This document shows positions 6,961 to 14,270 of a DNA stretch of 43,830 nucleotides, piece by piece; the first letter of the stretch is position 1, and each line of letters begins with the position of its first letter. A program made the translations under genes and the position numbers. The notes under the pieces were generated by a model. That model worked only from the letters and a program-made list of their open reading frames with translations, did not search any database and was not told the origin of the DNA. Source of the DNA: Marinibacterium sp. (lineage in GTDB: Bacteria > Pseudomonadota > Alphaproteobacteria > Rhodobacterales > Rhodobacteraceae); assembly GCA_025800215.1 (NCBI GenBank), contig JAOXSC010000165.1, positions 1 through 43,830 on the forward strand, in the 5' to 3' direction.

Positions 6961-8295
6961 ATGGCCAATGCCATGAAAATCGCCATCGTCGACGATGAAA
7001 AGGATATGCGGCAGTCGATCAGCCAGTGGCTTGCGCTGGCGGGCTATGACACCGAAACCTTTGCCAGCGCCGAAGATGCGCTCAAGGAACTTGGGGCCGA
7101 TTACCCCGGCATCGTGATTTCCGACATCAAGATGCCGGGCATGGACGGGATCCAGTTTCTCAAAAAGCTCATGGGCAGCGACAGTGCGCTGCCGGTCATC
7201 ATGATCACCGGCCATGGCGATGTGCCCATGGCGGTCGAAGCGATGCGCGTGGGGGCCTATGATTTCCTGGAAAAGCCGTTCAACCCCGACCGCATGTCCG
7301 AGCTCGCCAAAAAGGCCACCATGGCGCGTCGGCTGGTGCTGGACAACCGCGCCCTGCGGCGCGAGCTGTCGGATGGCACCCAGATCATGAACAAGTTGAT
7401 CGGGGCCAGCCCCGAAATGCAACGCCTGCGCGAAGACATTCTGGATCTGGGTCAGGCCGATGGCCATGTGCTGATCGACGGCGAAACCGGCACCGGAAAG
7501 ACGCTGGTGGCCCATGCGCTGCACGCGGTGGGCAGCCGGGCGGGCAAGAAATTCGTGCTGGTCAGCTGCAGCGCGCTGGAAGAAGACGCGCTGGCGCGGC
7601 GTCTTTTTGGCCCGATGATGCCTGAAGACACCCAGTTGCCCGCCATCGAAGAAGCACGCGGCGGCACGCTGGTGCTGGAAGACATCGAGGCGCTCAGCGA
7701 TACGCTGCAGGCGCGGCTTCTGAATGCGATCAACGAACAGGGCATGCCCGGCGAAACCCGCATCATCGCGATTTCCAACCTGCAAGAGGCGGGCAAGACC
7801 AGCGAAGACGCGCTGCGCTCGGATCTCTTTTACCGGCTGGCAGCGCTGCGCATCACCGTGCCGCCGCTGCGCAACCGGGGCGAAGACATTCTGACGCTCT
7901 TTGCCCGCTTCAGCGAGCAATTCGCCGAAGAATACGGCTGCGAGGCCCCGCAGGTTGCCGCCCAGGAGGCCGCGCAGCTGTTGCAGGCGCCCTGGCCGGG
8001 CAATGTGCGCCAACTGATCAACCTGGCCGAACGCTCGGTCATGCAATCGCGCCGCGGCTCGGGGTCGATTGCGTCGCTGCTGATGTCGGATCACGACGAA
8101 ATGCGCCCGGTGGTCACCACCGAAGGCAAGCCTCTCAAGGAATATGTCGAAGCCTTTGAGCGCATGCTCATCGACAACACCATGCGCCGCAACAAGGGCT
8201 CGATCGTCAGTGTGATGGAAGAGCTCTGCCTGCCGCGCCGGACCCTGAACGAGAAAATGGCCAAATACGGGCTGCAGCGGGCCGACTATCTTTAG
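6961..8295 (+). CDS. dctD: NtrC/DctD-family response regulator lacking the GAFTGA loop
   Basis: A 444-residue regulator: receiver domain (Asp11, Asp12, phospho-acceptor Asp55, Lys105), AAA+ domain (Walker A GETGTGKT at 174-181; Walker-B-like GGTLVLEDI at 234-242; YRL and WPGNVR motifs) and a Fis-type HTH at the C-terminus. In ordinary sigma-54 activators the GAFTGA loop lies between LFG (here 215-217) and GGTL; here that stretch is short and has no GAFTGA. The Walker B also reads LEDI rather than LDEI. Such a protein is unlikely to remodel sigma-54 holoenzyme in the standard way; Rhodobacter capsulatus NtrC, which works with the housekeeping sigma factor, is a precedent. The ATG at 6961 follows the AAGGAG ribosome-binding site. 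It is the partner of the upstream dctB. Confidence 0.87.
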   Translation: MANAMKIAIVDDEKDMRQSISQWLALAGYDTETFASAEDALKELGADYPGIVISDIKMPGMDGIQFLKKLMGSDSALPVIMITGHGDVPMAVEAMRVGAYDFLEKPFNPDRMSELAKKATMARRLVLDNRALRRELSDGTQIMNKLIGASPEMQRLREDILDLGQADGHVLIDGETGTGKTLVAHALHAVGSRAGKKFVLVSCSALEEDALARRLFGPMMPEDTQLPAIEEARGGTLVLEDIEALSDTLQARLLNAINEQGMPGETRIIAISNLQEAGKTSEDALRSDLFYRLAALRITVPPLRNRGEDILTLFARFSEQFAEEYGCEAPQVAAQEAAQLLQAPWPGNVRQLINLAERSVMQSRRGSGSIASLLMSDHDEMRPVVTTEGKPLKEYVEAFERMLIDNTMRRNKGSIVSVMEELCLPRRTLNEKMAKYGLQRADYL

Positions 8296-8316
8296 GCCCG
8301 GTTAAGGCGTTGCAGG

Positions 8317-8335
8317 TAATCCACACCTGTGGATA
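8317..8335. other. Inverted pair of DnaA-box-like sequences
   Basis: TAATCCACACCTGTGGATA holds two facing nonamers close to the DnaA box TTATCCACA, separated by CC (ATCCACA at 8319-8325, TGTGGAT at 8328-8334). It lies just after dctD and before the predicted rne promoter. A third weaker match, TGTGGAAAG, lies near 8518-8526. There is no AT-rich unwinding region, so this is not an origin by itself. Confidence 0.35.
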
Positions 8336-8346
8336 CGTTTTGGCCA

Positions 8347-8376
8347 TTGTCATTGACCGGCACCTGCCGGTATGGT
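8347..8376 (+). promoter_or_regulatory. Candidate promoter for the long rne leader
   Basis: TTGTCA (8347-8352), an 18-base spacer and TATGGT (8371-8376). A start near 8383 would give rne a leader of about 370 bases. The 456-base gap 8296-8751 holds no convincing gene, only this element, the DnaA-like palindrome and several hairpins. One hairpin, CGTC-GGA-GACG with flanking pairs, lies near 8583-8603. Confidence 0.35.
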
Positions 8377-8702
8377 GGCCGGACGGCGGAGCGGGCAGGG
8401 GCCCGCGATCGACCGGATGAGTTTCTCTGATTTCCGCATGCGGTGGCCCTTTGGCCCCGCTGGCGGACAGACGACGGGGCCGCGCACCGAACCATACGAC
8501 AGGGGGGTGCGGCGGGCTGTGGAAAGGCCGGATATCGCCAGTGCGACAGGCCGGCAGGAATGGGCGGAACCTGGGCCAGGCCCGGTTTCGTCGGAGACGA
8601 ACCGCGATGACGCGCGCGCAAAACCTAGTGTGTGAAACGGGCGACCTGATGGTCCGGCCCGGCGCGCCGCGTTTGATCGCTCAGACAAGCCATGCCAGAT
8701 TG

Positions 8703-8732
8703 CCCGACCCGCCAACAGCGCGTCGGGGTTTT
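8703..8732 (+). terminator. Terminator-like hairpin in the rne leader (possible attenuator)
   Basis: CCCGAC (8703-8708) and GTCGGG (8722-8727), then G and four T. It lies 20 bases before the rne ATG, where an attenuator or an RNase E-sensitive structure could act. RNase E is known to autoregulate through its leader in E. coli. The stem is short and the T-run only four bases, so the call is tentative. Confidence 0.35.
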
Positions 8733-8751
8733 GTGCATGCATCAAGGACAC

Positions 8752-11700
8752 ATGGCAAAGAAAATGCTTATCGATGCCACCCACGCGGAAGAAACCCGCG
8801 TTGTGGTGGTAGACGGCAACAAGGTCGAGGAATTCGACTTTGAGTCGGAAAACAAGCGCCAGCTGGCTGGCAACATCTATCTGGCAAAGGTAACGCGCGT
8901 CGAACCGTCGCTGCAGGCGGCCTTTGTGGATTATGGCGGAAACCGGCACGGGTTCCTCGCATTCTCGGAAATCCACCCGGACTACTACCAGATCCCGGTG
9001 GCCGACCGCGAAGCGCTCATGGAAGAAGAGCGCGCCTACGCCGAGGCCATGAAGGCCCGCGACGAAGAGGCCGAAGAAAAGCCCAAGCCGAAACGCCGCC
9101 GGTCGCGGTCGAAATCCAAGGCCGAAGGTGTGCGCAGCGATGACGCCGTCGAAACCCGCGAGGTCGACGCCGAAATCACCGGCATGGAAACCATCGACCC
9201 GGCCGATGGCGAAACCGGCCTGGTCGAGGACGCCAGTGGTGCCACCGACGCGGCCGACGCCGTGACGGCGGATGTGGCAGACACAGCGGCGGCTGATGCG
9301 GCCGAGACCACAGAGACCGACGCAGCGGAGACCGAGGCCGAGCCCGAGATCAGCGCCGACGCGCCTGCATCCGAGGGCGACGCACCTGTTGCTGATGCCG
9401 CAGCCGATGCCCCCGAAGGCGAGGCTGCCGAAGTCGAAGCCGACGCCGACCAGACGGACGTGTCCGAAGCGGATGCGCCCGAAGGCGAGGCTGCCGAAGT
9501 CGACGCCGACCAGACGGACGTGTCCGAAGCGGATGCGCCCGAGACGGACGAAGCGCCTGCGCCCGAGATGGACGATGCGGATGCGCCCGAAGGCGGCGAA
9601 GACGCAGCGGCGCCGGAAAGCGACGAAGCCAGCGCGCCCGAAACGGACGACGCACCTGCACCTGAGGGCGAAGACGACGCCAGCGCAGCAGAAGGTGATG
9701 AGGCCAGCGCACCGGAAGGTGACGACGACAGCGCACCGGAAGGCGACGACGACGCAGATGACGACGACGGCGATGCGCCCAAGAAATCCGATGCCTCCGA
9801 CAAGGATGACAGCATCGAATCGGTTGCCGATGAAGATGACAGCGACGACATCCGCCCGCCGCGCAAACCGCGTCCGCGCCGCTATAAAATTCAGGAAGTC
9901 ATCAAGGTCCGCCAGATCCTGCTGGTTCAGGTTGTCAAGGAAGAGCGCGGCAACAAGGGCGCGGCCCTGACCACCTATCTGTCGCTGGCCGGGCGCTATT
10001 GCGTGCTCATGCCCAACACCGCCCGTGGCGGTGGCATCAGCCGCAAGATCACCAACGCCGCCGACCGCAAGAAGCTCAAGGAAATCGCATCCGAAATCGA
10101 CGTGCCCACCGGGGCAGGTCTGATCATCCGCACCGCCGGGGCCAAGCGCACCAAATCCGAGATCAAGCGCGACTATGAATACCTTCAGCGCCTGTGGGAA
10201 CAGATCCGCGAACTGACGCTGAAATCCATCGCGCCCGCCAAGATCTATGAAGAAGGCGACCTGATCAAACGCACGATCCGCGACCTTTACAATCGCGAGA
10301 TCGACGAGGTTCTGGTTGAAGGGGATCGCGGTTACCGCATCGCCAAGGACTTCATGAAAATGATCATGCCGTCCCATGCCAAGAACGTGCGCCACTATCA
10401 GGACGCGCTGCCGCTGTTTGCGCGCTATCAGGTGGAAACCTACCTGGGCGGCATGTTCAATCCGACGGTGCAGCTGAAATCGGGCGGCTATATCGTCATC
10501 GGCGTGACCGAGGCGCTTGTCGCCATCGACGTGAACTCGGGCCGGGCCACCAAGGAAGGCTCGATCGAGGAAACCGCGCTCAAGACCAACCTGGAAGCCG
10601 CGGACGAGGTGGCCCGCCAGCTGCGCCTGCGCGATCTGGCCGGTCTGATCGTGATCGACTTCATCGATATGGACGACCGCAAGAACAATGCGGCTGTCGA
10701 AAAGCGCATGAAGGACCGGCTGAAAACCGATCGCGCGCGCATTCAGGTGGGGCGCATTTCCGGCTTTGGCCTGATGGAAATGAGCCGTCAGCGTCTGCGC
10801 CCGGGCATGATCGAGGCGACAACCCAGCCTTGCCCCGCCTGCCACGGCACCGGCCTGATCCGCTCGGACGACAATCTGGCGCTCACCATCCTGCGTCAGA
10901 TCGAAGAGGAAGGCACCCGCCGCAAATCGCGCGAGGTTCTGGTGAAGTGCCCGGTTTCGATCGCCAACTTCCTGATGAACGCCAAGCGCGAACATATCGC
11001 GCAGATCGAAGCCCGCTATGGCCTGTCGGTCCGGATCGAGGCCGACCCGCATCTGGTCAGCCCCGATTTCGCGATTGAGAAGTTCAAGACCGCCAGCCGG
11101 TCCGTGCCTGCCGCCACCGCGCCCGTGGTGTCGGTGGACGCGATGATCATGGATGAGGTTGACGCCGAAGCCGTGGTCGAAGACGAGGCAGCGGCCGAGG
11201 CGCAGACCGAAGCCGAGGCTCCGGCGCCCGAAACCACCGATGAAGAGGCCAAGCCCAAGAAGCGCCGCCGCCGGCGTCGTCGCGGCCGTGGCCGGTCTTC
11301 CGGGGACAAGGACACCGAGGCTCAGGCAGGCGAGGGCGACAACGCCGAGGCCGGTCAGGGCGGGTCTGAAGGGGCTGAGCAGGAGGCCTCGGACGGTGAT
11401 GTATCGGCAGCTGCCGGTGATCAGCCTGCTGAGAGCACCGAAGCCGCCGCATCCGATGATGCTACATCCGATGACGCGACGGGCACGACCGATGCGGCCG
11501 AGGATGCCGCACCCGAAGCCGAGGTGGTTGTGGATGTGACCGAGACCGAGGATACGGCCGAGGCTGCACCTGACACTCAGGAACTGGTGTTTGAAATGGC
11601 GGAACCGGTGGCAGAGCGTGCCGCCGAAGCCGAAGCCGAAGCTGCGCCCGAGCAGGATCAGGCATCTGAGGACATCACAGAGGCCGAGCCGGTTGCTGAC

Positions 11701-11886
11701 ACGGTTGCTGACACGGACGCACCCGACGGTGCCGCATCTGCACCCGGCACCGAGGCAGCGGATGTGCCCGAAGAGACCGTGACCGAGATCGCGCCCGAAC
11801 CGGTTCTGGAGCCGGTCGCCGAGGCCGCAGAGCCCGCCGAGCCGCCCAAACCCAAGCGGCGCGGCTGGTGGTCGCGCGGGTCGTAA
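8752..11886 (+). CDS. rne: Ribonuclease E/G
   Basis: A 1044-residue endoribonuclease, core of the RNA degradosome. The N-terminal S1 domain starts normally but is split after about residue 100 by a roughly 270-residue Asp/Glu/Ala-rich acidic insert, as in other alphaproteobacteria, and resumes at about residue 375. The catalytic DNase-I-like domain has Asp593 (AIDVNSG) and Asp639 (IDFIDMDD), the counterparts of E. coli Asp303 and Asp346. The zinc link has Cys694 and Cys697 (CPACHGTG). The C-terminal third is disordered: an Arg patch (KKRRRRRRRGRGRSS), more acidic repeats, and the end KPKRRGWWSRGS. The start MAKKMLIDATHAEE at 8752 is the family start; the upstream frame to 8692 is leader. Confidence 0.96.
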   Translation: MAKKMLIDATHAEETRVVVVDGNKVEEFDFESENKRQLAGNIYLAKVTRVEPSLQAAFVDYGGNRHGFLAFSEIHPDYYQIPVADREALMEEERAYAEAMKARDEEAEEKPKPKRRRSRSKSKAEGVRSDDAVETREVDAEITGMETIDPADGETGLVEDASGATDAADAVTADVADTAAADAAETTETDAAETEAEPEISADAPASEGDAPVADAAADAPEGEAAEVEADADQTDVSEADAPEGEAAEVDADQTDVSEADAPETDEAPAPEMDDADAPEGGEDAAAPESDEASAPETDDAPAPEGEDDASAAEGDEASAPEGDDDSAPEGDDDADDDDGDAPKKSDASDKDDSIESVADEDDSDDIRPPRKPRPRRYKIQEVIKVRQILLVQVVKEERGNKGAALTTYLSLAGRYCVLMPNTARGGGISRKITNAADRKKLKEIASEIDVPTGAGLIIRTAGAKRTKSEIKRDYEYLQRLWEQIRELTLKSIAPAKIYEEGDLIKRTIRDLYNREIDEVLVEGDRGYRIAKDFMKMIMPSHAKNVRHYQDALPLFARYQVETYLGGMFNPTVQLKSGGYIVIGVTEALVAIDVNSGRATKEGSIEETALKTNLEAADEVARQLRLRDLAGLIVIDFIDMDDRKNNAAVEKRMKDRLKTDRARIQVGRISGFGLMEMSRQRLRPGMIEATTQPCPACHGTGLIRSDDNLALTILRQIEEEGTRRKSREVLVKCPVSIANFLMNAKREHIAQIEARYGLSVRIEADPHLVSPDFAIEKFKTASRSVPAATAPVVSVDAMIMDEVDAEAVVEDEAAAEAQTEAEAPAPETTDEEAKPKKRRRRRRRGRGRSSGDKDTEAQAGEGDNAEAGQGGSEGAEQEASDGDVSAAAGDQPAESTEAAASDDATSDDATGTTDAAEDAAPEAEVVVDVTETEDTAEAAPDTQELVFEMAEPVAERAAEAEAEAAPEQDQASEDITEAEPVADTVADTDAPDGAASAPGTEAADVPEETVTEIAPEPVLEPVAEAAEPAEPPKPKRRGWWSRGS
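9406..9531 (+). repeat. Tandem repeat in the acidic insert of RNase E
   Basis: Two near-identical in-frame copies: 9406-9471 (66 bases) and 9472-9531 (60 bases). They encode DAPEGEAAEVEADADQTD-VSEA and a version two residues shorter; the DNA differs mainly by a 6-base indel. Fragments of the unit (DAPE, EGDD, SAPE) recur degenerately to about 9760, which points to growth of the acidic insert by repeat slippage. Confidence 0.8.
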
Positions 11887-11891
11887 CCAAG

Positions 11892-11921
11892 AAAAGGCGG
11901 GGCGTGATGCCCCGCCTTTTT
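11892..11921 (+). terminator. Intrinsic terminator of rne, probably bidirectional
   Basis: AAAGGCGGGGC (11893-11903), loop GTGAT, GCCCCGCCTTT (11909-11919) and further T. An 11-bp stem flanked by A on the left and T on the right serves rne (+) and the convergent TusA-like gene (-). Confidence 0.9.
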
Positions 11922-11951
11922 CGTTGGCAGCCGGTGGTGCGGTTGTGCGGC

Positions 11952-12185
11952 TCAGCCGCCCTTGCGGATGTGATAGATCTGCATCCCGGCCTCTTCGCCC
12001 TGGGAGATCAGGGCATGGCCGGCCTCGGCGCAGAAATGGGGCACGTCAACAATGGCAGCCGGATCATCGGCCTGCAGTTCAAGCACCGCACCCGCAGGCA
12101 GCGATTGCAGCCGCTTGCGGGCTTTGAGAACGGGAAGCGGGCATAGCAGCCCGCGCGCATCTAGGATCATGTCGGCCTGGGTCAT
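11952..12185 (-). CDS. TusA/SirA-family sulfur carrier protein
   Basis: A 77-residue protein of the TusA/SirA/YedF fold. The CPxP motif with sulfur-carrying Cys15 is present (LDARGLLCPLPVLKARKRL), and the small alpha/beta fold ends in MQIYHIRKGG. Family members pass persulfide sulfur to tRNA thiolation, molybdenum cofactor or sulfur oxidation systems; which one applies here cannot be read from the sequence. It is divergent from ccdA (93 bases between starts), a thiol-disulfide membrane protein, so a redox or sulfur link is conceivable. It is convergent with rne across a shared terminator. Confidence 0.88.
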   Translation of the reverse strand: MTQADMILDARGLLCPLPVLKARKRLQSLPAGAVLELQADDPAAIVDVPHFCAEAGHALISQGEEAGMQIYHIRKGG

Positions 12186-12278
12186 CCCCGCGAGATAGGC
12201 GCGATGTCACGCGCTGTCCACAAGGATGTGACCGAAGGCCCCCGTGACCCGCCCGCGCCGATCGCCTATGTGTCGGCC

Positions 12279-13031
12279 ATGTTCGGATTTGATCTTATCG
12301 ACGCGGCGCTTCTGCCCGCCATGGCCATCGCCCTGACTGCCGGGGTGCTGAGCTTTCTGTCACCCTGCGTGCTGCCCATCGTCCCGCCCTATCTGGCCTA
12401 TATGAGCGGCGTGTCTCTGGGCGAGATCCAGGACCACGCCGCCGCCCGCCGCAAAGCGGCGCTGAGCGGGCTGTTCTTTGTGCTGGGTCTGTCGACGGTG
12501 TTTCTGTTTCTGGGCTTCACCGCATCGGCTTTTGGCGCTTTTTTCCTTAAAAATCAGCAGCTTTTCGCGCAGATTTCAGGTGTGGTCGTCGTGGTGTTCG
12601 GCCTGCATTTTCTGGGCGTGTTCCGCATCCCGCTGCTGGACCGCGAAGCGCGGCTCGAGACCGGCAATGCAGGCGGCAGCAGCTTTGGGGCCTATATTCT
12701 GGGGCTGGCCTTTGCCTTTGGCTGGACGCCCTGCATCGGCCCTCAGCTGGGGGCGATCCTGTCCATGGCCGCGTCCGAAGCATCGGTGGCGCGGGGCACG
12801 TTGTTGCTGGGCATCTACGCCTTGGGTCTGGGCATACCGTTCCTTCTGGCCGCGATGTTCCTCAACCGCTCGATGGGGGTGATGAACCGGATCAAGCCGC
12901 ATATGAAGCTGATCGAACGGGTCATGGGCGCGCTGCTGATCCTGGTGGGCGTGGCCCTGGTGACCGGCGCGTTCACGGCGTTTTCCTTCTGGCTGCTCGA
13001 GACCTTTCCGGGGCTGGCCACGCTCGGCTAA
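12279..13031 (+). CDS. ccdA: Cytochrome c biogenesis protein CcdA
   Basis: A 250-residue integral membrane protein with about six helices, from the DsbD/CcdA family. The two redox cysteines are Cys30 (SPCVLP, first helix) and Cys152 (TPCIGP, fourth helix). CcdA moves electrons from cytoplasmic thioredoxin to periplasmic thiol proteins such as CcmG for haem attachment to cytochrome c. I chose the ATG at 12279 (MFGFDLIDAALLP) because the longer frame from 12204 would add a polar, charged stretch not seen in the family and would run into the intergenic region. It is followed by an unrelated hydrolase gene after 48 bases. Confidence 0.93.
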   Translation: MFGFDLIDAALLPAMAIALTAGVLSFLSPCVLPIVPPYLAYMSGVSLGEIQDHAAARRKAALSGLFFVLGLSTVFLFLGFTASAFGAFFLKNQQLFAQISGVVVVVFGLHFLGVFRIPLLDREARLETGNAGGSSFGAYILGLAFAFGWTPCIGPQLGAILSMAASEASVARGTLLLGIYALGLGIPFLLAAMFLNRSMGVMNRIKPHMKLIERVMGALLILVGVALVTGAFTAFSFWLLETFPGLATLG

Positions 13032-13079
13032 TCGCCCGCTGGCAACCGGCTGTTAACCAGTTTGCGCCATGCCGGTGGC

Positions 13080-14270
13080 ATGGGCGGATTGGATGACAGG
13101 CCGGTCAGGCGGCGCAAGGTGTTCTATATTCCGGGGTTCGATCCCCGGTCGCCGCGCAGCTACCGTGAACTTTATCGGCGCGAAGGGGCGGCGCAGGCTG
13201 CGATTGCGGGCTATGATCTGTCGCTTGCGCGCAACGGGCGTGCGGGCTGGCAGGTGCAGGGGCGCTTTGGCGCAGATCAGGTCGATACGCTGATCGAGGT
13301 GCTGGACTGGTCCGACATCGTGCGCGACCGCATGGGGCGGGGCATTGCGGCCCATTATGCTGATCTTCTGAAAACGATCTGGATCTACCTTGCCACGGGC
13401 ACGTTTCCCCGGCTCTTGCGGCTGCGTGCGGGGCCTGTGATCGCCGCGCTCTACCCGGTGCTGATGCTGCTGATGCAGATGGTGCTGGCGGTGGGGGCGG
13501 GTGCGCTGCTGGCGCGGGGGCTGATGGCGGTTGGGCTGATCTGGCCCTTGGCCGCTGTCGCCGGTGCCGGGATTGGGTTTTGTGCGCTGCGTCTGGGGCG
13601 TCGGTGGGACGGGCGGCTCTTTGCCTATTACCTGGCGGCGGATTATGCGCTGGCGGGCGGGCTGCGCGGGGCGATGCCACGCGACCTGACGCGACGCCTG
13701 CAGCAGTTTGCCGATCAGGTCGCGACCGCGCGTCGTGCGGGTTTTGACGAGGTTCTGATCGTCGGCCATTCCACCGGTGCGCATCTTGCAGTGAGCGTGC
13801 TGGCCGATCTGCTGCGCAGGGATGACGGCGCGCGCAAGGATGAAACACCGCTGGGGTTGCTCACGCTGGGGCAGGTGATCCCGATGGTGGCCTGCCTGCC
13901 CGGCGCGGCGGGGCTGAGGGCCGATCTGCAGTACCTGTCGCGCAGCGACGCGATCACCTGGGTCGATCTTTCGGCCCCCGGTGATGGCTGTTCCTTTGCC
14001 CTGTGTGATCCGGTGGCAGTGTCGGGCCTGGGCGGGGCGGGGCAGCGCTGGCCGCTGGTCCTGTCGGCGGCCTTTACCCAGACGCTGCGGCCCGAGCGGT
14101 ATCAGGCCATGCGGCACCGCTATTTCCGGCTGCATTTCCAGTATATATGCGCCTTTGATCACCCCGAGCGCTATGATTATTTCCGCATCACGGCGGGGCC
14201 CGCGCCACTGGCGCAATGGGCGGGCACGCGGCGGGCGTCGCCGTCGCGGATCCTGCGTGTGGCTGCATGA
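13080..14270 (+). CDS. Membrane-associated alpha/beta-hydrolase-like protein, function unknown
   Basis: A 396-residue protein. It begins with the strand-loop VFYIPGFDPRSPRSYRELY, typical of an alpha/beta-hydrolase first strand. A hydrophobic segment of about 45 residues around 120-170 probably makes two membrane helices, and the nucleophile elbow GHSTG has Ser231. I do not recognise a named family; a lipase or esterase-like activity on a membrane substrate is an inference. An ATG at 13080 is preferred over the TTG at 13062. Its stop codon overlaps the ATG of the P450 gene (ATGA), so the two are translationally coupled and probably work on one pathway. Confidence 0.8.
   Translation: MGGLDDRPVRRRKVFYIPGFDPRSPRSYRELYRREGAAQAAIAGYDLSLARNGRAGWQVQGRFGADQVDTLIEVLDWSDIVRDRMGRGIAAHYADLLKTIWIYLATGTFPRLLRLRAGPVIAALYPVLMLLMQMVLAVGAGALLARGLMAVGLIWPLAAVAGAGIGFCALRLGRRWDGRLFAYYLAADYALAGGLRGAMPRDLTRRLQQFADQVATARRAGFDEVLIVGHSTGAHLAVSVLADLLRRDDGARKDETPLGLLTLGQVIPMVACLPGAAGLRADLQYLSRSDAITWVDLSAPGDGCSFALCDPVAVSGLGGAGQRWPLVLSAAFTQTLRPERYQAMRHRYFRLHFQYICAFDHPERYDYFRITAGPAPLAQWAGTRRASPSRILRVAA

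Noticed and set aside
8317-8335. Origin of replication
   Set aside because: Only two DnaA-like boxes, no AT-rich unwinding element and no GC-skew evidence available.
8350-11052. A 900-codon open frame antisense to rne
   Set aside because: It mirrors the codon bias of rne, is Gly/Arg/His-rich with no domain, and the rne frame on the other strand is certain.
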